Shown here: positions 37,202 to 45,624 of the stretch, one piece after another | Position numbering within the stretch: position 1 is the first letter of the stretch | Layout: every line of letters starts with the position of its first letter | DNA from: Pirellulales bacterium | GTDB taxonomy: Bacteria > Planctomycetota > Planctomycetia > Pirellulales > JAEUIK01 | DNA length: 64,000 nucleotides | Assembly (NCBI GenBank): GCA_019745975.1 | Contig: JAIESQ010000031.1 | Span: 62,001 to 126,000, forward strand | Direction of reading: 5' to 3' | Program-made: the position numbers and the translations under genes | Notes under the pieces: generated by a model | The model's input: only the letters and a program-made list of their open reading frames with translations | What the model was told of the DNA's origin: nothing | The model's database searches: none

Positions 37202-37956
37202 TGTGTCGATCCTTTCTCGTCGCTACCGCCCCGCTCGGCGGCGGGTCGCTGTTCATTTGGTTGATGGGTGTTCGATTCTAGCAGGTCGGCCCGGCGAGCT
37301 TGCGTGCGCGCCAGGCTCTGTTCTTGTCGCCAGCGGGCGACAGCCCCGTGGTCGCCGCTTAACAGCACCTCGGGGACGGCGAGGCCGCGATACTCACGCG
37401 GCCGCGTATATTGTGGAAACTCCAACAGGCGGTTGCCCGTCGAAAACGAATCGTCGTGACTGCTTTCCTCCGCTCCCAAAACGCCGGGTACCAACCGTAC
37501 CACGGCGTCGACCAGTACCATGGCCGCTACTTCACCCCCGCCCAATATGTAGTCGCCGATCGACACCTCGTCGGGCTCGAGCAATTGATGGACGCGTTCG
37601 TCAAAGCCCTCGTAGCGACCACATAACAACAGCAGCCGCGGCTCGGCGGCCAATTCCTCGATAACCGGCTGCGTCAGTCGTCGCCCTTGTGGCGTGAGCA
37701 GCACCAGTCGGCCGGGGGGAACGGTCGCGGCGCGAACCGCCTCGACCGCCTCGACCACCACGTCGACCTTGAGCACCATGCCGGGTCCGCCGCCAAAGGG
37801 ACGATCGTCCACCTGATGGTGCTTGTCGTGCGCCCATTGGCGAATGTCGTGCAGTTGTACGTCGACGATCCTCCGTTCGATTGCCAGCTTCAACAGGCTT
37901 TGCGTCAGGTATCCGGAGAAGATCTCCGGAAACAACGTCAGCACGTCGAACCGCAT
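37198..37956 (-). CDS. trmD: tRNA (guanine-N1)-methyltransferase
   Basis: A 252-residue SPOUT methyltransferase forming m1G37 in tRNA. Motifs are [39 protein letters not shown] and [11 protein letters not shown] (the trefoil knot that binds SAM), then EFPQYTRP. The C-terminus has a family-atypical Gln/Glu/Arg-rich tail of about 25 residues. It lies between rpsP and rplS in the conserved order. Confidence 0.97.
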   Translation of the reverse strand: MRFDVLTLFPEIFSGYLTQSLLKLAIERRIVDVQLHDIRQWAHDKHHQVDDRPFGGGPGMVLKVDVVVEAVEAVRAATVPPGRLVLLTPQGRRLTQPVIEELAAEPRLLLLCGRYEGFDERVHQLLEPDEVSIGDYILGGGEVAAMVLVDAVVRLVPGVLGAEESSHDDSFSTGNRLLEFPQYTRPREYRGLAVPEVLLSGDHGAVARWRQEQSLARTQARRADLLESNTHQPNEQRPAAERGGSDEKGSTQ

Positions 37957-37999
37957 GGCGGTAGTTCAACTTTTCCTAGCTGTCCGCTTGGGCGACCCA

Positions 38000-38431
38000 C
38001 TACTCGGCGGTCGGCGCCTCGGCAGCGGCTTCAGCCGGGGCTTCGGCGGCCGGAGCTTCCTCAGCGGCAGCTTCGTCGGCCCCCTTCTTCCGGCGTTCGA
38101 ACTTGGCCGGCGCCGGCGCGGGAGGGACCTCCTTGGGCGCGCTGAGCTTGGCGCGGGCCGCTTCGGCCTCCCTCAAGCGCGTGCCATTGGCCCCGTACTT
38201 CTTGATCAGCACGCGGCACGTCTCGCTCGGCTGCGCGCCCACGCTTAGCCAGTACGCCACGCGCTCGGCGTTGAGCACCGCCCGGGCGTCGGTGTCGACG
38301 AGCATCGGATCGTACGTGCCGAGCTCCTCGATCACCTTGCCGTCGCGCGGGCTGCGCGTATCGGTGGCACAAATGCGAAAGAACGGCCGATGCTTGCGGC
38401 CCATCATTTTCAGGCGAATCTTCACTGACAC
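38000..38431 (-). CDS. rpsP: 30S ribosomal protein S16 with long acidic tail
   Basis: A 143-residue S16. The conserved part (about 1-85) has VKIRLKMMGRKHRPFFRIC, PRDGKVIEELGTYDP and VAYWLSVGAQPSETC. It is followed by an extension of roughly 55 residues rich in Ala, Glu and Pro, common in planctomycete S16 but absent from E. coli S16 (82 residues). It lies 43 nt upstream of trmD and 89 nt downstream of ffh. Confidence 0.97.
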   Translation of the reverse strand: MSVKIRLKMMGRKHRPFFRICATDTRSPRDGKVIEELGTYDPMLVDTDARAVLNAERVAYWLSVGAQPSETCRVLIKKYGANGTRLREAEAARAKLSAPKEVPPAPAPAKFERRKKGADEAAAEEAPAAEAPAEAAAEAPTAE

Positions 38432-38520
38432 GCGGTTGTCTCCTGATCGCGGTACGGAGTTCTTCGAGTCAATCGTTTATCTGTCGTCGCCTGCGTCGCC
38501 GGGGCTGGCAGGCGATTTCG

Positions 38521-40044
38521 TTACGGTTGTTTTCCCCAAGGCTTGGCGTCGGTGCCGTGACCGCCACGTTCTTCGCGCTTGCGCTTGCGCAGTTCCTTCT
38601 CGCGCTGCTTGCGAAGCTTGGCTTTCTCGGCCGACGTCAGCCGCTTGCCGGTGCCGACCTTGGCTTTGCTGAGGCGGGCGCCTGGATCGAGGAAGCCCCC
38701 TTGTTGTAGCTCATTGATCTTGCGCATGCGATCGCGCAGGCCCATGCCGGCCATATCTTTCATCATGCCCGACATGGCGTCGAACGACTTGACCAGCTCG
38801 TTGACCTCGTGCGGCTCGACGCCGGCCCCGGCCGCGATCCGCCGCCGCCGGCTCTGGTCGATCAGTCGGGCGGGATGGCGGCGCTCCGGGGGGGTCATCG
38901 AATCGATGATCCCGAAGATGCGCTTCATGTCCTGCTCGTGATCGACCCCTTCTTCGTCGAGCTGTTTGGTCAGCCCGCTCATGCCCGGGATCATGCTCAT
39001 GATCTTGCCCAGCGGGCCGAGCTTGCGAGCTTGCGTGAGCATGCGGCGGAAGTCGTCGAGCGTGAATTCACCCTTGCGCAACCGGGCTTCGGCGGCGGCG
39101 ACTTCATCCTGATCGAGCTTCTGTTGCGCTTGCTCGACGAGCGTAAGAACGTCGCCCATGCCGAGGATGCGACCCGCCAGACGGTCGGGATGAAACTCCT
39201 CGAGAGCGTCGAGATGTTCCCCGACGCCCATGTACTTGATCGGCACGCCCGTGACCGCCTTCACCGACAGCGCCGCGCCGCCGCGGGCGTCGCCATCGAG
39301 CTTGGTCATGACGAGGCCGTCGAGCTCGAGGGCCTCGTTGAAGGCTTTGGCGCTGCGCACCGCGTCCTGGCCGGTCATCGCGTCGACAACGAGAAAAACC
39401 TGGTCGGGCTCGATCTTGCGATCGATGCGCGACAGCTCGTCCATCAATTCCTGGTCGACGTGCAAGCGCCCAGCCGTGTCGAGGATCACAACCTGGCCGG
39501 CGCCGAGCGAGCGGGCCCGCTTGACGCCGTTCAGGCAAACCGCGACTGCGTCTTTCGAGCCTTCTTCGGAATAGACGGGCACGCCGAGTTGCTCGCCGAG
39601 CACGTGCAACTGATGGATCGCCGCCGGGCGCTGCAAGTCGGCCGCGACCAGAAACGGCTGGCGACCGCGCTGCTTCAGGAGGTTGGCCAGCTTGCCGCAG
39701 GTGGTTGTCTTGCCCGAGCCTTGCAAGCCGCAGAGCATCAGCACCGTGAGGTCGGGCTTGAGGTGGAGCGAATGATCGACAGGGCCCATCAAATCGATGA
39801 GCGCCTGATGAACAATGCCGACGACTTGCTGGCTGGGATTGAGCGACTTGAGCACCCGCTCGCCGACCGCCTGCTCACCGACGTGTTCGACGAACTCCTG
39901 GACGACCTCATAGCTGACGTCGGCTTCCAAGAGCGCCTGTTCGACCAGCCGCAGCCCCTCGCGCATATTGGCTTCGGAGAGGGTTCCCTTGCCGGTGAGG
40001 GTCCTCAGCGCGCCGGACAAGCCTTCTTGGAGCGATTCGAACAT
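38521..40044 (-). CDS. ffh: Signal recognition particle protein Ffh
   Basis: A 507-residue SRP54 GTPase that binds SRP RNA and signal peptides and docks with FtsY. It has the N domain (about 1-85), then the G domain with [24 protein letters not shown] and [14 protein letters not shown]. The methionine-rich M domain includes MIPGMSGL and [10 protein letters not shown], and a basic tail ends in KRKREERGG. The start at 40044 ([14 protein letters not shown]) matches the family; a frame to 40164 is non-homologous. First gene of the rpsP-trmD-rplS run. Confidence 0.97.
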   Translation of the reverse strand: MFESLQEGLSGALRTLTGKGTLSEANMREGLRLVEQALLEADVSYEVVQEFVEHVGEQAVGERVLKSLNPSQQVVGIVHQALIDLMGPVDHSLHLKPDLTVLMLCGLQGSGKTTTCGKLANLLKQRGRQPFLVAADLQRPAAIHQLHVLGEQLGVPVYSEEGSKDAVAVCLNGVKRARSLGAGQVVILDTAGRLHVDQELMDELSRIDRKIEPDQVFLVVDAMTGQDAVRSAKAFNEALELDGLVMTKLDGDARGGAALSVKAVTGVPIKYMGVGEHLDALEEFHPDRLAGRILGMGDVLTLVEQAQQKLDQDEVAAAEARLRKGEFTLDDFRRMLTQARKLGPLGKIMSMIPGMSGLTKQLDEEGVDHEQDMKRIFGIIDSMTPPERRHPARLIDQSRRRRIAAGAGVEPHEVNELVKSFDAMSGMMKDMAGMGLRDRMRKINELQQGGFLDPGARLSKAKVGTGKRLTSAEKAKLRKQREKELRKRKREERGGHGTDAKPWGKQP

Positions 40045-40707
40045 GAAGCGGGGCTTGGAGTTTCGCCCGATCTTAGGGCGGCGTAGCGGGTTGGGTCGAA
40101 TCCGCGATTGTAACGCGACGCGTCGGCAGTTGGCAATGAGGCGGCGCGTGCCAGATTGCGGCACTTAAAGGCACGCTTGAACGGCCTGTCCTACGTCTGG
40201 GGCCACAAGTCTCAAGCCTGGGGCTCTCGCCTCTGACCTCTGGACTCTGGCCTCCACTCGGGGGTCCCCCAGAATAAAGTTGTCCGGGAATTTGCGTCCG
40301 GGTGCGTCCGGGTGTGTTGATATTGGACCCGAACTCAAATAGGGGGCACAAGTTGGGGCGAATGTAACATCGCGCATTTTGCGTCCGGGTGATCGTCCGG
40401 TTTGCGTCCGGGTGTTTTGACGTTGGACCCGAACTCAAATAGAGGGAACAACTTGGGGCAAATGTAACACCGCGCAGTTTGCGTCCGGGTGGCGGTATCT
40501 ACCTTCCCCCTCTGATCTCTCGCCTCTGGCCTCTCGCCTGTTCCGTAGTTTTGCGTCAGGTTGGCGTTGTGGCTTGTGGTCGGTGGGTAGTGGCGAATGG
40601 CTGGCGGTCCGAGGGCACATACGCACGGTTACCCTGCGTTAACGTCGCAATGCCTTTGATATGATTCGCACTTCGTTACCGACGATCGACGACCCCGGTG
40701 CCCGCGA
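40045..40707. other. Repeat-rich intergenic gap upstream of the defence island
   Basis: No gene is visible in 663 bases. It holds two simple-sequence patches built on CCTCTGGCCTC (about 40213-40256 and 40500-40530) that bracket the 100-bp-period direct repeat. A reverse-oriented patch of the same motif occurs at about 45241-45262, on the far side of the defence genes. Confidence 0.6.
40294..40491 (+). repeat. Direct repeat, two 88-bp copies with exact 100-bp period
   Basis: Copies at 40304-40391 and 40404-40491 are about 90 percent identical. Each is bounded by GCGTCCGGGTG and contains TTGGACCCGAACTCAAATAG and a GGGGC-AATGTAACA block. The boundary motif GCGTCCGGGTG occurs at 40294, 40304, 40381, 40404 and 40481. 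No open frame spans the copies, and no palindrome dominates them. Confidence 0.8.
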
Positions 40708-41643
40708 ATGCCTGACTTGCAGGAGGCCATTGCTCGATTCGGCGCCGAGGCGAAGGCCAAGCTCGCCAATCCCGGCGCCACGGGCGAGCCCGAGGATCAA
40801 CTTCGCGCCCCGCTCGAAGCGCTCTTCGCCGATCTCGCGGCGCTTTGCGGCTTCAAACCCGGCTCAGTCGCGTCCGTTGGCGAGACCTCGCTGGCGACCC
40901 TCAAGACGCGCCCCGATTACGCGATCACGCTGCGAAATGTGCTGGTCGGCTTCGTCGAAGTCAAAGCGCCAGGCAAAGGGGCCGACCCGCGGCGCTACAA
41001 AGGGCACGACAAAGAGCAATGGGAAAAGCTGCAATCGCTCCCCAATTTGCTCTACACCGATGGCAACGCCTTCAGCTTCTGGCAGAACAGCGAGCTTGTC
41101 GGCTCGATCGTCGAGCGACAGGGAAACATTGAATCGTCGGGCACGAAACTCGCTGCGCCGCAAGAGCTCGTGGCGCGATTCGACAAGTTCCTGCGCTGGG
41201 AACCGATTCCGCCCAAGTCGGCCGCCGATCTAGCCAAAGTCGCGGCCCGGCTTTGTCGCCTGTTGCGCGACGAGGTCACCGAGCAACTCGCCCAGAAAAG
41301 TCCGGCTCTGACGGCGCTGGCCGCCGACTGGCGCAAGTTGCTATTTCCGGAAGCCAACGACGAGCAGTTCGCGGACGGCTATTCCCAGGCGGTCACGTTC
41401 GGGCTGTTGATGGCCCGCTCCAGCGACATCCGACTGGCCGACGGGCTCGACCAGGTCGGCCGTCAACTCGGCAAAACGAATTCGCTCATCGGCACCGCGC
41501 TGCGCATCCTGACCGACGAAGTCGGCAATGAGGCCACGCTGAAGACATCGCTGGGCGCGCTGGTTCGCGTGCTCGACTCAATACCAGCTTACGATAGGGT
41601 TGAATTTCGCACGCTCGCACTACGACGCCGAAATCCAGTATGA
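40708..41643 (+). pseudogene. 5' fragment of a large type ISP/IIG-like restriction-modification enzyme
   Basis: The 311 codons begin with MPDLQEAIARFGAEAKAKLA and carry a nuclease-like domain (TRPDYAIT at about 68-75, VGFVEVKAPGKGADPRRYKG, HDKEQWEKL, LPNLLYTDGN), that is, D and E-x-K of a PD-(D/E)XK fold. A helical linker ends at LGALVRVLDSIPAYD. I recall full-length relatives of about 1000 residues, in which an N6-adenine methylase (NPPY) and a target-recognition domain follow; here both are lost. The frame closes on a TGA shared with the start of the cytosine methyltransferase gene (ATGA). The truncated product may still be made. Confidence 0.78.
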
Positions 41644-42848
41644 TCGAGCACATGACCGACGAACTGCAACTTGTTGACCTGTTTTGCGGCGCCGGTGGAA
41701 TGACGCTAGGCTTCGTTAGGGCAGGCTTTGAGGCGGCCGCCGCTTACGACAATTGGGAATGCGCGACAAAGACATACGAGCGCAACTTAGGCGAACACAT
41801 TCAGTGCGCGTCGATTTGCGAGGATTTGGAGCTTCCCGCAGCCAGAGTGATCGTGGGCGGCCCGCCCTGCCAGGGTTTCTCGTCTGCCGGCGCTCGTCGT
41901 AGTAACGATCACCGCAACACGCTTGTCGCCGTGTTTGCTCGCCTTATCGCTAGGCATCGACCACATGCGTTCGTCTTCGAGAACGTTGAAGGTTTCCTGA
42001 CCGGTGGCGATGGCCGTTTTATCTTCGATTTGCTCGACCCGCTGATCGAGGCGGGTTATCGCGTTCACCTGAGGAAGGTGAACGCCGCAAACTTTGGAGT
42101 GCCGCAGCACCGCAAGCGGGTTTTGGGCATTGGCGGCTTGGGTTGGGATCCAACGTTTCCCGCGCCGACTCATAGCGCGCACGGAGCGCCCGGCGCACTT
42201 TTGGGCGGCACACATCTGCCCTTGACACCGTCGATCACCGACGCCTTGTGCGGGCTCCCTGCCGCGACGATCGGAAACGACGGCAACGATCACGCCTATT
42301 CGCTGCTCGAAGGGCTCGACCTGGAGCGGGCGCGGCGTCTGAGACCAGGCCAACGAATGCGCGACTTGCCTGAGGAGCTTTGGCATGAAAGCTACAAACG
42401 GCGCGCCTATAGGCGTGTAATGGACGGCACACCCGTCGAGAAGCGCGGCGGAGCGCCTGCCGGTCTACGCCGGCTGCGGGCGGACGAGCCTTCAAAGGCC
42501 ATTACTGGCGCAGCAATAAACGAGTTCCTCCATCCCGCAGAAGATCGTCCGCTAACGGTGCGAGAATGCGCACGCATCCAAACATTTCCCGACGACTTTG
42601 AATTCGTCGGATCACGGCGCGACCGTGCTCAGCAGATTGGTAACGCCGTACCACCGCATTTCGCGGAGGTAATAGCGCGAACCTTATTGCACGACTTGCG
42701 TACGAGGCTTGAAAACTCGAACCCGGGCGCGCTACTGAGCTTCACGCCGACTCTTTCCAGTGGCATGAGTCCGGTTCTAAATGAGGTTAGGAAGAAGGTT
42801 GAGAAGAGGTACCGTATCCACGCCAGGCAGCCGATGTTATGGGACTGA
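41640..42848 (+). CDS. C5-cytosine-specific DNA methyltransferase
   Basis: A 402-residue m5C methyltransferase. Motif I is LVDLFCGAGGMTLGF (SAM binding). Motif IV is VGGPPCQGFSSAG with catalytic Cys77, motif VI is FENVEGF, motif VIII lies around FGVPQHRKRV, and motifs IX-X include RECARIQTFPDDF and QQIGNAVPP. The target-recognition region between VIII and IX is about 130 residues; its DNA sequence specificity cannot be read. It starts inside the stop codon of the truncated upstream gene and overlaps the nuclease gene by 10 bp. Composition looks less GC-rich than the flanks, suggesting transfer. Confidence 0.93.
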   Translation: MIEHMTDELQLVDLFCGAGGMTLGFVRAGFEAAAAYDNWECATKTYERNLGEHIQCASICEDLELPAARVIVGGPPCQGFSSAGARRSNDHRNTLVAVFARLIARHRPHAFVFENVEGFLTGGDGRFIFDLLDPLIEAGYRVHLRKVNAANFGVPQHRKRVLGIGGLGWDPTFPAPTHSAHGAPGALLGGTHLPLTPSITDALCGLPAATIGNDGNDHAYSLLEGLDLERARRLRPGQRMRDLPEELWHESYKRRAYRRVMDGTPVEKRGGAPAGLRRLRADEPSKAITGAAINEFLHPAEDRPLTVRECARIQTFPDDFEFVGSRRDRAQQIGNAVPPHFAEVIARTLLHDLRTRLENSNPGALLSFTPTLSSGMSPVLNEVRKKVEKRYRIHARQPMLWD

Positions 42849-43897
42849 GTCGCGCACAAATGGCAATCGTGCAGAAGGCTTGCGCGCTTGGTGCGGGGAA
42901 GCAGGGGGTCGCGCTCTCAGAAGCCGCTTGCACATACCTCCTGGCGATCGAAGTGCAAGATATGGCTCTTGGTTCTCATTTCCCGGAACTTCCGCGTAGC
43001 CTAATTCCGTTCTTTGGTCCTGAGCCGTTCGCTGATCGCGAAATCCCCGGATTGCAGTTCCTAACATTGTTCGAGCGTCTCGTTGGACTGGCGGTCGACG
43101 CCGATACGTATTTCTCGTGCTTGGCTTGGCTTCACAAGCTTCGACTCAAATACGAGCTTGTGCTAAAGACGCAAGCCATTCCAACGATGGATCAAGTGGG
43201 CCCGCGCGGCCTGCTTCAGTATGGGACCGCACCAGACGCGGCGCTTCCGCCACTCATGCAGTGGCGAAAGTGGTTTTTTGACATCGACAACAGAGCGGCA
43301 CAACTGACAGGGTACCTCTTCGAGCCGATTCTCGCGGCTGCCCTTGGCGGTACCCCAGCCAGCGCGAGGAAAAGCCCCGTCCGTCGGCGGAACAACTCAT
43401 CGAAGGGACGGCAGGTCGACTGCGTACGCGAGAAGGACGCTTACGAGTTCAAGATCAGGCTGACAATAGCGGCATCGGGGCAGGGGCGTTGGTCTGAAGA
43501 GCTTGACTTTGCACCGGATTGCCAAGCTAGCGGTTTTCGGCCGATCCTGGTCGTCCTTGACCCAACGCCAAACTCCCGGTTGTCAGAACTACAACAGGTC
43601 TTCCGAGAGAATGGGGGTGAAGCGTATGTCGGAGACGCGGCATGGCAGCATTTGGAGTCGGAAGCCGGTGACGTGATGGGACGTTTCTTAAAGCAATATG
43701 TTCAGCAACCGATTCAGGCACTCCTGGCTGCCGCGCCAGTTGCTCTCCCACCATTAGTGGCGACCGATCGAGGTGAGTCAATCGATCTGATGATTGGCGA
43801 CGATTCGATTAGAATCGCGCGCTCGCGTGAAACAGTCGCCGCCGAAGACGACGACCTAATCCCCGATGACATTGATGATCAGGTGCCAGGTGTATGA
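42839..43897 (+). CDS. Putative type II restriction endonuclease, PD-(D/E)XK-like
   Basis: A 352-residue protein translated from an ATG inside the end of the methyltransferase gene. The likely active site is Asp194 in GRQVDCVREKD with Glu203 and Lys205 in AYEFKIR, the spacing of a PD-(D/E)XK nuclease. Glu162 (FEPIL) may be the additional helix acid. No helicase or methylase motifs are present. Position between an m5C methyltransferase and a Vsr gene makes a cognate restriction enzyme the best reading. I could not place it in a named family. The C-terminus is acidic (EDDDLIPDDIDD). Confidence 0.72.
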   Translation: MGLSRAQMAIVQKACALGAGKQGVALSEAACTYLLAIEVQDMALGSHFPELPRSLIPFFGPEPFADREIPGLQFLTLFERLVGLAVDADTYFSCLAWLHKLRLKYELVLKTQAIPTMDQVGPRGLLQYGTAPDAALPPLMQWRKWFFDIDNRAAQLTGYLFEPILAAALGGTPASARKSPVRRRNNSSKGRQVDCVREKDAYEFKIRLTIAASGQGRWSEELDFAPDCQASGFRPILVVLDPTPNSRLSELQQVFRENGGEAYVGDAAWQHLESEAGDVMGRFLKQYVQQPIQALLAAAPVALPPLVATDRGESIDLMIGDDSIRIARSRETVAAEDDDLIPDDIDDQVPGV

Positions 43898-44367
43898 GTT
43901 CTTTGCGCATCCGAGCACCGGTTTCGTCCTCCCTCGTCGTGCGCAGGGTGATGCAAGCGAACACCGGACGCGAGACACATCCGGAGCGATTCGTCCGGCG
44001 TTTTCTGCACCGTTGCGGCCTGCGATTCCGAAAGGACCGCCGTCCCGTCCCTGCGCTACGATGCGCCGCTGATCTCGTGTTTCCTGGTGCAAGACTGTGC
44101 ATCTTCGTCGACGGCTGTTTCTGGCACGGGTGCCCAAAGCACTTCCGCGTGCCAGCATCAAATAGCGCTTGGTGGGCGGAAAAAATTGAGGCAAATCGAG
44201 CGAGGGACCACCGCAACAACGCGATTTTGAGACGCGATGGTTGGTGTGTAATTCGGATTTGGGAGCACCAAGTTAACCCCCGTTTTTTGGCCGAGCTGGA
44301 GTCGAGGATTCTAAGAAGAATGCGCAGGACCCACGGTCGCCAAAGGAAAGTCAACGTCCTTTCTTGA
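43894..44367 (+). CDS. vsr: Very short patch repair (Vsr) endonuclease
   Basis: A 157-residue Vsr nickase that cuts next to T in T:G mismatches left by deamination of 5-methylcytosine. Motifs are MQANTGRETHPERFVRR and CAADLVFPGARLCIFVDGCF (Asp metal ligand), then WHGCPKHFRVPASNSAWWAE and DGWCVIRIWEHQ. The first ATG overlaps the nuclease stop (ATGA). The Met at residue 20, where family similarity begins, is an alternative start. Its presence supports a genuine m5C-producing system. Confidence 0.92.
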   Translation: MSSLRIRAPVSSSLVVRRVMQANTGRETHPERFVRRFLHRCGLRFRKDRRPVPALRCAADLVFPGARLCIFVDGCFWHGCPKHFRVPASNSAWWAEKIEANRARDHRNNAILRRDGWCVIRIWEHQVNPRFLAELESRILRRMRRTHGRQRKVNVLS

Positions 44368-44407
44368 CTCCGCTGCTAAGGGCGCCGTCCCTGATGACGC
44401 CGAATCG

Positions 44408-44752
44408 ATGCCCGACGAAATCGAATACGACGCCGCGCGGCAGCGCTTGCTCGTCGGCACGGGCTACATCGACAACGTGCCGGCCGCCGTGTGGGACTAC
44501 GAGGTCTCGGGCAAGCGCGTGTTGACGCAATGGTTCAGTTATCGTAAGAAAAATCGGGAGCGGCCGATCATCGGCGACCGCCGCCCGCCGTCGAAACTGG
44601 GAGACATTCAGCCCGACCACTGGCTGGCCGAGTACACCAGCGAACTGTTGAACGTGCTGCACGTTCTGGCGCTACTCGTCGAGATGGAACCGGCCCAATC
44701 GCAACTTTTGGAGGCGATCTGTGACACGCCGACACTTGATTTCGGAGGATGA
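44408..44752 (+). pseudogene. 3' fragment of the same large restriction-modification enzyme
   Basis: The 114 codons contain YDAARQRLLVGTGYIDNVPA, VWDYEVSGKRVLTQWFSYRK and DHWLAEYTSELLNVLHVLALL. They match the extreme C-terminus of type ISP/IIG-like enzymes, which recall has as VWxYxVSGxxVxxxWxxYR followed by ELLxLLxVLxxT. With the fragment at 40708-41643 it forms the two ends of one ancestral gene; about 500-600 central codons are missing and the m5C cassette occupies the gap. The ATG at 44408 may be fortuitous. Confidence 0.75.
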
Positions 44753-44951
44753 ACTGCGAGCAGCCGGAGCCTTGGACGTGCCGCCCGAGTGGCGCAAGTC
44801 GCTGAGCGCTGGGTGCAAGCCTCGCGAGCAAATGCTGTTCGCCGACGACGACCTGTACCCTGAGGCGCAACCGTCCATGGCGGCCGCGGCGGATGAGTGC
44901 GACGCCGATGAATCCGAGGACGGTGACGAAGCCGCGGACGACGAGGAGTGA
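44721..44951 (+). CDS. Small acidic hypothetical protein downstream of the RM remnant
   Basis: A 76-residue protein starting at a GTG with an excellent GGAGG at 6-nt spacing, overlapping the end of the restriction-modification fragment by 32 nt. The N-terminal part (RRHLISEDELRAAGALDVPPEW) is helical, and the C-terminus is strongly acidic (DADESEDGDEAADDEE), as in DNA mimics or chaperone-like tails. It was probably coupled to the ancestral large enzyme gene. No family recognised. Confidence 0.65.
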   Translation: MTRRHLISEDELRAAGALDVPPEWRKSLSAGCKPREQMLFADDDLYPEAQPSMAAAADECDADESEDGDEAADDEE

Positions 44952-44997
44952 TCGTCGCGAGAGATCGCGTTCGGAACGGCGAGAGGGGCGATTCTCT

Positions 44998-45018
44998 GGT
45001 GCGTTTCACGCACCCTAC
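44998..45018 (+). repeat. Single copy of the GGTGCGT-TTC-ACGCACC hairpin
   Basis: The sequence is the hairpin core followed by CTAC, identical to the core of the tandem units at 45415-45624. It is a candidate founder or sibling copy. Confidence 0.8.
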
Positions 45019-45076
45019 CGTGCTATCGCTGGCATGTCGGATTGGTGTTGCGTCGCTGCGTAGCGGCCGGGGGAAC

Positions 45077-45148
45077 ATGTCGCCGCGGCGCGGCTGGATG
45101 GTTTGATCGCGACACGGTTCCGTGGGTTGGCACCCACGGCTGTGCGCT
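45077..45148 (+). repeat. Dispersed intergenic repeat, diverged copy of 12405-12472
   Basis: Both copies share ATGTCGCCGC-GCGCGGCT, then CGCGAC-CGGTTCCGTGGG and CCCACGGCT-GCGC in the same order and spacing. The second half forms a hairpin CCGTGGG/CCCACGG. Confidence 0.65.
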
Positions 45149-45414
45149 TTGCGCCGCTCGGCGCGGCAAGAGAACATCACCGAGCACGAGCCGAGTCGGC
45201 CCAGCCAGGGGCACACGGAGGAACAGGCAAGAGGCGCCATGTCAGAGGCGAGAGGTCAGAGAAGATAAGGATTCCCTCGCTGCGCCTACGACCGCAAGAG
45301 TAACACGCGCCGGAACTGGAATGAACGACCCTTTCAGGGTCGGAGGTCGATTCGGACCGTGTTCCCAGGCCTGCGGCCTGGGCTGACAGAACCGGCCCTT
45401 CAGGCCGGGAAAGG

Positions 45415-45624
45415 TGGTGCGTTTCACGCACCCTACAGATGCTGTGGTGCGTTTCACGCACCCTACAGATGCTGTGGTGCGTTTCACGCACCCTACAGAT
45501 GCTGTGGTGCGTTTCACGCACCCTACAGATGCTGTGGTGCGTTTCGCGCACCCTACAAATGCTGTGGTGCGTTTCACGCACCCTACAAATGCTGTGGTGC
45601 GTTTCACGCACCCTACAAATGCTA
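45415..45624 (+). repeat. Tandem array of seven 30-bp palindromic units
   Basis: Seven units of exactly 30 bp, each beginning TGGTGCGTTTCACGCACCCT and ending in ACA(G/A)ATGCTG. Each carries a 7-bp stem GGTGCGT/ACGCACC with a TTC loop. Units 1-4 read ACAGATG and units 5-7 ACAAATG; unit 5 has one further change in the loop/stem, and the last unit ends in CTA, the stop codon (TAG) of the minus-strand gene. There are no variable spacers, so it is not CRISPR. Confidence 0.95.

Larger units (their letters stand above)
44952..45621. other. Repeat-filled intergenic gap
   Basis: No gene is supported in 670 bases. Contents in order: a GGTGCGTTTCACGCACCCTAC singleton-type hairpin (44998), the diverged dispersed repeat (45077-45148), a reversed CCTCTGGCCTC-like patch (about 45241), hairpins CGACCCT-TTC-AGGGTCG (45326-45342), CCCAGGCC-TGC-GGCCTGGG (45364-45382) and CCGGCC-CTTCA-GGCCGG (45392-45408), then the tandem array. 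Confidence 0.7.

Noticed and set aside
38809-40086. 425-codon frame on + strand opposite ffh
   Set aside because: Antisense shadow of a strongly conserved gene, with no motif of its own.
45415-45624. CRISPR array
   Set aside because: The units are contiguous 30-bp copies with no variable spacers and no cas genes nearby.
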